64,000 nt of DNA from Entoloma clypeatum (Eukaryota; Basidiomycota; Agaricomycetes; Agaricales; Entolomataceae): assembly GCA_963565915.1 (NCBI GenBank), contig OY751488.1, positions 2,418,001 to 2,482,000 of the forward strand, read 5' to 3'. Each line of letters starts with the position of its first letter. Within the stretch, counting starts at the first letter, position 1. Both the position numbers and the translations under genes were made by a program. This document shows positions 54,599 to 64,000 of this stretch, in pieces. The notes under the pieces are model-generated. The model did not search any database, had not been told where the DNA came from, and was given only the letters and a program-made list of their open reading frames with translations.

Positions 54599-55031
54599 TG
54601 TAAGGGCGACCTTACGATCCAAGACTCAAACTCAGATACTTGCAAGGGAGATCCGAAGATTAGATTGAGCAGTCTGATAAGTAATACAACACACACCTTG
54701 CAAGGGAGATCCGAAGAGAAAGTTCTAAGGATTCCCCTGCAAGCTAGCGAGATAAATAGTAAAATGAGATATGAAATAAAAGATAAAACGAGACATAGGA
54801 ATGATGAGTAATGGTCGGGAGTAGGGATGGGGGATGAATGGAAACGAGATGAATGATAGTACCTGCGATCCGACGTGCGGAGTAGTGGATGGGGGCGGAG
54901 TCGTCGGATGCGGAGAGGCGGATAAGATGTCGGAGACAGCGGATACGATCGGAGGACGTCAGAGATGGTGGAATAGAAAGGAAAGGAAGAAAGGAAAGGA
55001 AAAGTGAAAAGTGAAAGTGGTTGCCCTTACA
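54599..55031 (-). repeat. element C2 3' LTR
   Basis: TGTAAGGG...CCCTTACA bounded; same length as the 5' LTR. It contains two copies of TTGCAAGGGAGATCCGAAGA about 65 bp apart. Confidence 0.93.
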
Positions 55032-55042
55032 TCACTCCCCCT

Positions 55043-58000
55043 TCAAGGCACGGCGTCTTGACGTGTCAGGCGAAACGAGTCGAATATCGCAGCGGAGATC
55101 CGACGCGGAGCTCCCGGATGATGTCGGTAGAAGTCGCGGACTAGGCGCGGAGCGTGGACATTGTCTTCTGCTTCCCAGGAATTCTCTTCGTAGCCATATC
55201 CCTTCCATTTGACCAAGAATTGAAGCTTGCCTCGATGCAGTCGGCTGTCCAAGAGGTTTTCAACATCATACTCCAATTCTTCTCTGACTACCGTCGGAGG
55301 CGGAGGAGAGCGGACTTGGCGTCGGAAAGGGTCGTCGGGAACTAGTGAAAGTTTGACGACGTGGAATACTGGGTGAATGCGGGACATGGAAGGGGGAAGG
55401 CGAAGTTCGTAGGCATGTGTTCCGACAGGTCGGACCACTGGGAAAGGGCCTACGTACCGATGTGCAAGTTTTTTTGTGGGTCGGGTGGTTTTGAGGTCCG
55501 ATGAGTCTAAAAAGACCTTGTCCCCCGGGCGGAATGTCGGAGTGGTGCTCCGATGCTGGTTGTAGTATCGCGCCATGTCGTCTTTTGCCTTTGTTAGTGC
55601 TGCGCGAGCCTCTTCCAGAGCGGACTTCATCCGCTCGCTGAAATCCGCTACCGCCTCTATTTCCGTCCGCTTCTCGCGAGGTTCGAATCCCATGCGTGGA
55701 TGGCGGCCGGTGTCAATGTAGAACGGAGTTTGACGTGTCGATGCGTGAACATGGTTGTTGTATGCAAATTCAGCCATCGGAAGCCATTCGTCCCAATCGT
55801 CTTGACGTTCATTGACGAATAGGCGAAGATATTGTTCCAATCCTTGATTGACCCGCTCTGTCTGTCCGTCCGACTGCGGATGGTAGGCTGTCGAGGCAGC
55901 AATCTTAATGCCAAGTAGCCTATATAGTTCGCACGTGAACTTGGCGACAAACTGTGGTCCGCGGTCGGAGACAATGGCCTCCGGTAGTCCGTGGAGTTTC
56001 CAGACGTTTTGAATATAGGAGCGTGCAGTCCCGAGTGCGGAGATGTCGGAGTGCGTCGGGATGAAGTGTCCCCGCTTCCCTACTGAGTCCACTACCACCA
56101 TGATAGCGTCGTAGCCGTGGGCTTCTGGTAGTTCAGTAATGAAGTCGACACTGGTTACTTGCCACCGCTCTGTGGGGACCGGTAGTGGATTGAGCTCTCC
56201 GGAGGGCGGAGTGCGTCGGACCTTGGTGCGGAGGCATGAGTCGCATGTCTTGCAATATTGACCTATTAAACGAGACATGTGTGGCCACCAGTAATTGCGC
56301 GACACCAGTTCCAAGGTTTTCCACCGTCCCGGATGTCCGGCCACCGGAGTGTCGTGGTGTTGTGTGAGGATCCGATGACGCAGTTGGGGATTATTAGGAA
56401 CATAGATACGATCCCTGAAGTAGAGCAAACCTTCCGCTTGCCTCCACTCCGCACTTCGGACGGACCCCGCTCCGACGGTCGGAAGGGATCTGACGACCTC
56501 CGCCACACTATCCTCCAGTAGCCCCTCTCGGATTCCCTGTCGGACCTGGCAGAGGACGTCGCGTTCTTCCCCTTGAACAGTTACCCCACGCATTGCTCGC
56601 ACTGCAAACAATTCTGGTCGAAGAAGGATGATGTTTTCGTTGTCCCGCGATCCGTCTCCGTGGTCCGCTCGTCGGGACAAAGCGTCGGACTTGTCCATTG
56701 ACTTGCCAGGTCAATGGTGCATTTTGAAATCGAAACGAGCGAGGTATAAGGACCATCTAGCTTCTCATCGATTTAGTTTTTGAGCTGTCATGAAATACTC
56801 AAGATTTTTGTGGTCCGTCCAAATCTCCACTGTCTTCTCCGCTCCTTCAAGGAAGTGCCTCCACTCCTCTAATGCGCGGACCACTGCCAACATCTCCTTG
56901 TCATAGATCTCGTAGTTGCGTTCCACCGGACTGAGGCTTTTGGAATAGAATGCGACAGGGTGCCACTTACCGTCCTCTGTTGGTTGGGACAGTACTGGTC
57001 TGGTTGCAAAGTCCGAGCTATCCGCTTCTACCCGCCACTCCTTTCGATGATCAGCTAAGACCAGGATCGGAGCGGATGTAATCCTCCGCTTCAACTCCGC
57101 AAATGCGGACACTTCTCCTTCCTTCCAAGACCAGAGGTGCCCCTTCTTCGTGAGCTCGAAAAGAGGGCGCGCGATGTCCGAAAACCCTTCAATAAAACGG
57201 CGATAGAAGTTAGTGAACCCCAGAAAGGACTGTACTTCTCGGACGTTTGTCGGAGCAGGCCACTCCGCGACCCCCGCTACTTTCACCGGATCCATCTCTA
57301 CGCGTCCTTGTTCAATAATAAGGCCTAAGTATTCAATGCGCGTTTGCTCAAACTCGCATTTCTCTGGTTTTAGATAGAGTTTGTGTTCGCGAAGTCGTTC
57401 CAGTACAATCCGTGTGACCCTCCGATGTTCCGCAAGGGTCTCCGTGAAGATGAGTATATCGTCAAGGTAAACACAAACTACACCTTCAGTGATAAGGTCC
57501 TGAAAGATCTCATTCATCATAGTCTGGAATGTGGATGGACTATTAGTGAGGCCGAAGAACATCACCAATGGTTCATAGAGTCCGCGATTGGTCCGAAAAG
57601 CGGCCTTCCACTCGTCTCCGGGCTTTATCCGTACATTGTTGTAACCCCAGCGGATGTCGAGTTTGGTGAAGTATTGAGCGCGTTGAAGTTTATTGATCAG
57701 TTCGGATATGAGCGGAAGCGGATACTTGTTTTTGATAGTTTTGGAATTGAGTGACCGGTAGTCTTGTACAAGACGAAGGGAGCCATCCTTTTTCTTGATA
57801 TAGAACACCGGAGATGCCATCGGAGACTTGGAAGGGCGGATCCGACCAGTTGCAAGGTTTTCCTCCAAAAACGCGTCGAGTTCTTTCTGTTCGTTCGGGG
57901 CGAGCGGATATACCTTACAACCCGCCGGAGAGGCGTCCGGAACAAGTTCGATGGCGTGGTCCCAAGTCCGCTCTTCCAGTAAGGTGTCGAAAGAGGTCTT

Positions 58001-59113
58001 TGAGAATATGTCTTCGAAATCAAACAAGTGGTCTGGTACGGAATCGCGGAAAGATTTGGGTTTCTGGTTACTGAGGAAGGCCTCCGATAGACGTTGCGAG
58101 ATATTGGATGAAGCGCGGATGAACTCCGCCTCCGCAGGTACTGTTCCGACAAAAAGGTGGTCTCCCTCCTCAAACTCATCCTCTTCCTCATCGTCTTCCG
58201 CTAACTCCTCTGTTTCTTCTCCTTCTGTGACATCCTCCACCCATGGGCCGCGTGGAGCCTCCTCCTCTAGACCGGACGTCGGAGTGGAACCCACCCAACA
58301 GGCTCGGATGTGGACTTGTTCAAACTTCCGCTCCTTCCGCTCTGGGGCTGCCTCTTGGTGGCATGTCCGGCATCGTGCAGGACACCGGCTCATCTTCACT
58401 TCCCCTGATGTCCAATCTACCTCGGGGTTGTGTTCTTTGAGCCAAGTGAAGCCTAACACGATTTCTTGTTTTCCCAAACTTGTGACTGCAAGCTGGGTCC
58501 GTTCCGAGTGATCCCGATAGCGGAGCACTACGTCCAACACCTCCGTTATTGCTCCGGCCTCATTCGGAGTTCCGTCGATGTTGTATACCGGAATTGCGCG
58601 TTGTAGTTTTCGAGTAGAGAGTCGGTGTTTCTCGACCAGAGTACGTTCAATAAACGATCCTGTTGCCCCACTGTCGAGTAAGGCCTTTTGTGATAGTATG
58701 TCTTTAGTGTCGGTAGTTTCGAGAACTATGTCTAGTTCGAGGGAATTGTCGGAGCGAGCGGCTGCGGCGAGAACATATTGTTTTGGAAGCCGCCGCTCCC
58801 ACTTAGAGAAGCGGATGCGGATAGGGTTTGCGGAGTTGGGTGCGACTATAGGATCGTTTGCAGGCTTAGAGACGGAGGGTATAGGATCATATTGTTCCAT
58901 AAATAAGGCAGCATAACGATTTTTAGCAGACAACGAGGGCGCACTGTTCACTCGCTGTGGGGAGGAAAATCCTCCTGTCCTTCCTCCGACTCCGCAGACT
59001 CCGTGGGCAGAACGGAGTTGCCTTCTGCTGCGTCCTTGACCATGAGTTGTTCCATAACAAACTCGTCCTGCTCCTCCGTTGTCATGAAGCGAACATCGAA
59101 GCGAAGGGGGCAT
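55043..59113 (-). pseudogene. element C2 pol with two in-frame TGA codons
   Basis: One reading frame apart from TGA at 56,765-56,767 and 56,711-56,713. Domains in order: protease (LLDSGATGSFIERTLVEKHR), acidic linker, RT (YIKKKDGSLRLVQDYRSLN, catalytic VYLDDILIF), RNase H (VEADSSDFATRPVLSQ; YEIYDKEMLAVVRALEEWRH), integrase (HHDTPVAGHPGRWK ... CDSCLR; SDRGPQFVAKF; TERVNQGLEQ), GPF module and chromodomain (YDVENLLDSRLHRGKLQFLV, NSWEAEDNV). Both stops fall between RNase H and the integrase. The pol frame overlaps gag by about 160 nt in -1. Confidence 0.92.
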
Positions 59114-60102
59114 TCACGACTAAAGTGACCCGTTTTGTTACATCTGAAGCATGCATTGGCATTCTTGCCTTTGACGCGTGAAGTATCAATGTCCATTGCA
59201 TTAGGGTCCCTTGTCGGCGGAGCAGTTGCGGATGCGAGCGGAGCTGGACGCGGAGTGAATGGAATGTAGGGGCGAGGGAATACTGAGGTGCCAGGTACTC
59301 TTGGTCCGACGACGTTGTGGAAGGCGGATGTGCGGGTCGGAGCAGTGGCTTTGAAGGCTTTGTTGGCAATTCTATTGTCGTCGTTGACTCGTGCTGCAGA
59401 GTACCACTCATCGGGGTTGTCGTCCGCAGGCCGTCCGTGGGTCAGGGTGGCGATCTCGTTCTGAATGTCGGAACGGAGACCATGGCGGAATTTGAGTACT
59501 ATATTGGTATCCTCCTGATAGCCTGCTTTGTCAATGTAGTCTTTGAACTCGTCAATATAGGTCTCGACATCCTGTTGACCTTGATAATAGGATTCTCCTT
59601 CGAGGATCAGTCTCGCATCCTGTTCCTCATTCTTCGGAGTGAACTCCGTTGTAAAGACGGCGCGGAAGTCCACCCAAGTCCGATAAGGCGGAGCACCGGT
59701 CCTCCGCTCTTGTCGGATAATGCGATCCGCAAAGCGTGCTGCGCGTCCACTCTTCATGAAAGATAAGGCCCAATAAATTTTAGCGTGGTCGTCTGCGAAC
59801 TGTTCCGGAGCCAGCCCCATAAACAATTCACAGGAGTTTAGAAAGGTCCAGCCATTTGCGCGCGATCCGTCGAAGTCTGACGGATTGGCGGGTTTTGCTC
59901 GACGCACGCCCGGATTGGCCGGAGCGAGCGGAGCAGGTGGAGGTGCGGGTGCGGGAGCAGGTGGGATAGGTGGCGGAGCTGGGGCAGGAATTGCGTTGAA
60001 GGCGAGGAGGAGTTGGTCAAGTTGAGTAGAGATATCAGCGAGAGTTTGACGTTGTTCCTGGAACTCGTGCTCGAGCTGTTCAAGGCGATTGGGGTCGTCC
60101 AT
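58948..60102 (-). CDS. element C2 Gag
   Basis: 384 residues: N-terminal coiled coil (LEQLEHEFQEQRQTLADIST), Pro/Ala linker, capsid core (WTFLNSCELFMGLAPEQFAD, FRAVFTTEFTPKNEEQDARL, GQQDVETYIDEFKDYIDKAG), knuckle CFRCNKTGHFSRECPLRFD, acidic tail. The stop is at 58,948. A -1 shift site candidate lies at 58,966-58,972. Confidence 0.92.
   Translation of the reverse strand: MDDPNRLEQLEHEFQEQRQTLADISTQLDQLLLAFNAIPAPAPPPIPPAPAPAPPPAPLAPANPGVRRAKPANPSDFDGSRANGWTFLNSCELFMGLAPEQFADDHAKIYWALSFMKSGRAARFADRIIRQERRTGAPPYRTWVDFRAVFTTEFTPKNEEQDARLILEGESYYQGQQDVETYIDEFKDYIDKAGYQEDTNIVLKFRHGLRSDIQNEIATLTHGRPADDNPDEWYSAARVNDDNRIANKAFKATAPTRTSAFHNVVGPRVPGTSVFPRPYIPFTPRPAPLASATAPPTRDPNAMDIDTSRVKGKNANACFRCNKTGHFSRECPLRFDVRFMTTEEQDEFVMEQLMVKDAAEGNSVLPTESAESEEGQEDFPPHSE
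58966..58972 (-). promoter_or_regulatory. candidate -1 frameshift site G GAT TTT (element C2)
   Basis: Gag reads GAG GAT TTT CCT. Shifting back one base at the T run gives GGA TTT TCC, which is the pol frame. The site lies 15 nt before the gag stop, the same spacing as in element A. The heptamer GGATTTT departs from the XXX rule at one base. Confidence 0.5.
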
Positions 60103-60263
60103 TACTATACGCGAAGCAGAATCACCGGTTACGGAGAGGTAATTAGAAGAACTGGAAGGGGTGTGAGATGTATCGGAGTCGGACGCGGACGAAGCTACTC
60201 CGAAGCGCGGAATCGTGACAACGATGCAATCGGACCCGGTCCAATTAGATGAGAGCTTTCTAC

Positions 60264-60696
60264 TGTAAGGGCGACCTTACGATCCAAGACTCAAACTCAG
60301 ATACTTGCAAGGGAGATCCGAAGATTAGATTGAGCAGTCTGATAAGTAATACAACACACACCTTGCAAGGGAGATCCGAAGAGAAAGTTCTAAGGATTCC
60401 CCTGCAAGCTAGCGAGATAAATAGTAAAATGAGATATGAAATAAAAGATAAAACGAGACATAGGAATGATGAGTAATGGTCGGGAGTAGGGATGGGGGAT
60501 GAATGGAAACGAGATGAATGATAGTACCTGCGATCCGACGTGCGGAGTAGTGGATGGGGGCGGAGTCGTCGGATGCGGAGAGGCGGATAAGATGTCGGAG
60601 ACAGCGGATACGATCGGAGGACGTCGGAGATGGTGGAATAGAAAGGAAAGGAAGAAAGGAAAGGAAAAGTGAAAAGTGAAAGTGGTTGCCCTTACA
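60264..60696 (-). repeat. element C2 5' LTR
   Basis: Matches 54,599-55,031 with one visible difference (GGACGTCGGAGA versus GGACGTCAGAGA). Flanked by CGTCC. Confidence 0.93.
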
Positions 60697-63600
60697 CGTC
60701 CCCTGACTCTTGAATCTAGTATTTTCTCAATTTCGTACTGAGTTTCTCCGTTGATTATTTCAGGTGGGGGTGGTGGTGGTTTTTGTTGTGAAGTGTATTG
60801 TGTGGGTGTGAAAGGAGTGAGGAGTGATTCGTGGAAAATGTCAAAGTGTTGCCACGCTTTTGGCAGTTCAACTTTATATGATGTGTTTCCGACTTTTCTC
60901 ACAATCGGAAAGGGGCCGAGATGTCGGTCATCCATTTCTTGGCAGGGCGTCCTGTTTTTATATGGCTTGCCTCAACATATATTAGGTCACCTTCTTTATA
61001 TGTGCGCACGGGTCCTTTATTTTTGTCAAAGGTCCGTTTCATAGCTTCAGCCGCTTGCTTTAGCACCACTTCTGCTTCTTCATGTGATTTGGCCATTTGT
61101 TTCACAAACTCCTCTGCTTCTGGTCGCTTTTCTGACCTATTCGGTTCCCACCCCATTCGTGGGTGTTGTCCTCGTTCTAAGAAGAATGGTGTGACTCCTG
61201 TGGCTGAACTTGTTTTATTGTTATAAGCGAATTCTGCCATGGCCAACCACTCAAACCAATCATCCTGTTTGTGGTTGATGAATATTCTTAGATATTGTTC
61301 GATTTCCTGATTGACCCTTTCAGTTTGTCCATCTGTCTGTGGATGATATGCCGTGGAAATGTTTTGTCTTATTCCAATAATGCGACATAGTTCTTTCATG
61401 AATTCTGCAGCAAACTGTGGTCCTCGATCACTGATTACTCCTTTGGGTATTCCATATTCTCGAAATCGCACCATTCTTTGGCGGTTCCGAGTGCTGAGAT
61501 ATCTGCATTGACTGGGATGAATTGTCCTTTCTTGTTAAAGCGATCCACTACTACCATAATCATGTCGTAGCCTCCTGATTCTGGTAGTGGTCCTAAGAAG
61601 TCTACTGAGAACATTTCTCCTGGTCTTTCAGGGATTTGGTTTGGATGTAATTCTGTGTTTGCCGGAGACCTCTTTACTTTGGTCCTTTGGCATGTCTCAC
61701 ATCCTTGAATGTATTTGGTAATGTTGGCCCATAATGTTGGCCACCAGTAATTCCTTGTGATGATTTCAAACATCTTCGCTTGTCCTGGATGTCCTGTTAA
61801 TGGAGAGTCATGTGCCAGTTTGAGGATTTGTTCACGTAATTTTGGAATTTTTGGAACGTAAACGTGATTTTCCCAATAAACAATCCCATCTACTTCTTCC
61901 CAGTTCTTGGACTTCAATGTCAAGTTTCGTTTGACTTGGTTTTCTCGTCCCTTGTCTGTTTTGATCTGACTTAAGATCTGCTGATCTAAACCCTGGATCT
62001 CGATTGATCGAAAATATTCCGCTTTTAGAAGGATGATGTCTTCATTGTCATTCACCCCCCTTTCATGTCCTGCTCGTCTCGAGAGGATATCCGCTTTAGT
62101 GTTCTGATTGCCAGGTCTATGTGTCAAGATAAAGTTATAATCTTGCATTTCCGTTACCCATCTGGCTTGTCTGCAGTTAAGTTTCTGTGGTTTCCGGAAA
62201 TATTTGAGATTCTTATGATCTGTCAAAATCTCTACTGGTTCCTTGGTCCCTAAGAGGTATTGACGCCATTCTTCCAATGCTATCATTACCGCTAAGAGTT
62301 CTTTATCGTAAATCTCATAGTTCCTTTCTGCACTATTGAGAGATTTTGATATGAATGCGACTGGTTGCCATTTGTTGTTCTCTTGTTGTTGCGATAAGAT
62401 CCCTCCGATTGCGAAGTCTGATGCATCAACTTCAACCCTAAATGCCTTGTTATTTCTTGGCATCGCTAAAATTGGTGTGGTTGACAGGCGTCTTTTTAAT
62501 TCATTAAAGGCATCCTTTTGTTCCTGTTTCCAACACCATTCCGTTTTTCCTGTTAACTCATTAAGAGGTTTCGCTACCTTGGAGTATCCCTCAATGAATC
62601 GGCAATAGAAATTACAAAATCCCAGGAATTGTTGTATTTCTCTTTTGACCGTTGGTACTGGCCAGTCTTTGATTGCTTCGATTTTCTTTGGATCTACTTT
62701 GACCGAGTTTTCTGATACTATTAGGCCTAGAAAGTCTACTTCTTGGGCGCTAAAAACGCATTTTTCTGGTTTCAAGAATAATTTGTTTTCTCATAACCTT
62801 TCCAATACTCTTTTGACATGAACCTTGTGTTCTGCTAGTGTTTTTGAAAATACTAGTATATCATCCATGTATATGATGACAAATCCTTCATCGATCATGT
62901 CTTTGAAAAGCGCGTTCATCATTGTTTGAAACGTGCTTGGCGAATTTGTCAATCCGAAGAACATTACTAAGGGTTCAAACAATCCTCGATTGGTTCGGAA
63001 TGCTGCTTTCCATTTGTCCCCTTCCTTGATTCTAACATTGTTATATCCCCAACGTACATCAAATTTGGAGAAATAACGAGCTCTGGATAACTTGTCTACT
63101 AGTTCCTGAATGAGCGGCAAAGGGTACCTGTTTTTCACCGTCATTTTGTTTAGTTTCCGATAATCTTGTACCGGTCTCAGGGTTCCATCTTTTTTCTTAA
63201 TAAAAAAGAATGGTGATGCCATCGGTGACTTTGATGGTCTTATCCTTCCAGTCGACAGATTTTCATCTAAGAATTCGTCGAGCTGTTTCTGTTCCGATTG
63301 ACTCAAGGGGTATATCTTGCAGTCTAATGGCTTTGCGTTGGGTATCAGCTCGATAGCATGATCCCATTCTCTTTCTGGAGGCATTTCGTCGAACGACTTC
63401 TTCTCGAAGACTTCTAGGAATTCCCAGTACTCTTGAGGAATCTTATCTTTAAGATCCCTTTCTTCAACAAACTCTTTAACCTGAGTCATCACGCGTATCA
63501 GCAGCTGAGCTTCCAAGTCAACTGCTATCAAATGTTCCTGGTCTTCCAAGAACAGAGTGGCATCTTCGTCTTCACATCCTTCTGGCAGTTCATCTGGTAG

Positions 63601-64000
63601 ACACTCCGCAGGACATCTCGTGAATCAGACAGATCCGGTTTTCCAGTCAATATCCGGGTTGTGGAACTTCAGCCACTCATGCCCGATAAAGACTTCTGTT
63701 TTCCCAAGAGATGATACCGCTAATTGTAATCTCTCTTGGTGATTTTTTACTTTAATCATCACATCAACGTACTCTTCTATCTGTCCCCCGGCATTCTCAG
63801 TGCCGTCCGCATTGTATACCATGAGCGGAATTGGATATTTCTTTGTAGATATGTGATTCTTATTCACAAACTCTCAATCAATACAGGATCCCGTGCACCC
63901 AGAATCTAGTAAAGCTCTCATTGTGAAAGATCTTTTGTTATTGAGCGTAAACATCGTTAAAGGAATATCTAACTGATTCCCCCTGTTTACTGATCGGATG
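60697..64000 (-). mobile_element. element D, main pol part (runs off the right edge)
   Basis: An older chromovirus on minus, broken by C2 within its chromodomain (TQYEIEKILDSRVRG | LQYLVKWSGY). Gag and the 5' LTR lie outside the window. Several stops and at least one frameshift are present. Confidence 0.88.
60702..63960 (-). pseudogene. element D pol, multiply broken
   Basis: From the right: protease (ALLDSGCTGSCID, then TGA at 63,874-63,876), the frame 63,625-63,867 ending in TGA, RT from 63,549 (FIKKKDGTLRPVQDYRKLN, catalytic YMDDILVF) to a TGA at 62,788-62,790, then RT thumb/RNase H (VEVDASDFAIGGILSQ) and integrase (HDSPLTGHPGQAK ... CETCQRT). A frameshift near 61,440-61,475 follows, then integrase core (SDRGPQFAAEF, TERVNQEIEQY), and after another frame change near 60,920 the chromodomain start. 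Three of the four regions of damage are TGA where CGA is expected. Confidence 0.88.

Larger units (their letters stand above)
54599..60696 (-). mobile_element. element C2: complete family-C chromovirus nested in element D
   Basis: LTRs of 433 bp (54,599-55,031 and 60,264-60,696) differ by one G/A that I can see. A CGTCC target duplication flanks it (54,594-54,598 and 60,697-60,701). It is transcribed on minus: gag, pol, polypurine tract (GAAGGGGGAGTGA). The only damage seen is two TGA codons in the RNase H region. Confidence 0.95.

Noticed and set aside
1..64000. tRNA, rRNA or other structured RNA genes
   Set aside because: I looked for cloverleaf-like and rRNA-like segments and saw none that I could support by eye.

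Overview
The window looks like the nuclear genome of a filamentous basidiomycete, probably an Agaricomycete. Genes are dense and cut by many 49-60 nt GT-AG introns, the housekeeping proteins are of fungal type, and the right half is filled with Ty3/gypsy chromoviruses. All identifications come from reading translations and splice sites by eye; no database search was possible.

Region 1 (1-11.4 kb) is an ancient direct tandem duplication of a three-gene block: a CDF-family zinc transporter (minus), EMC5 (minus) and the kinetochore/vesicle-tethering protein ZW10 (plus). The copies decayed in a complementary way. EMC5 survives only in the left copy and ZW10 only in the right copy. Both zinc-transporter copies keep their splice sites as far as can be read. 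The left transporter has grown a chain of in-frame histidine-rich mini-exons (seven against one in the right copy). An 896-bp tract of the dead ZW10 copy is indistinguishable from the live one, which suggests gene conversion.

Region 2 (11.4-30.2 kb) is ordinary compact housekeeping sequence: RED/IK splicing factor (-), sulfite reductase beta MET5 (+, with a 7-nt micro-exon), coproporphyrinogen oxidase HEM13 (+), alanine-glyoxylate aminotransferase (-), dynein intermediate chain (-), tRNA-splicing endonuclease SEN2 (+), a THP3/SAC3-GANP protein (-), cytochrome c1 (-) and a CYSTM cysteine-rich tail protein (-). Two divergent pairs (RED/MET5, dynein IC/SEN2) have start codons only about 40 and 60 bp apart.

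Region 3 (30.4-64 kb) is a transposon nest. Element A (30,384-36,533) is a young, complete chromovirus with a 5-bp target duplication and a canonical -1 slippery heptamer at the gag-pol overlap; it landed about 150 bp upstream of the CYSTM gene. From about 36.9 to 42.1 kb lies a repeat landscape: a foldback element whose long arms are inverted GC-rich minisatellite, interrupted by a solo LTR, then a 'CCCAACGAC' minisatellite, with short AGCTT- and TAGTG-type repeats at both outer ends in opposite orientation. From 42.5 kb to the right edge four further elements are stacked: B1 (plus, chimeric LTRs), C1 (minus, truncated), B2 (minus, 5' half only), and C2 (minus, complete, target duplication CGTCC) inserted in the chromodomain of an older element D that runs off the right edge. 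Premature stops in B1, C1, C2 and D are almost all TGA where a CGA arginine codon is expected, a CpG-deamination or RIP-like signature. Two families carry extra small ORFs between pol and the 3' LTR.
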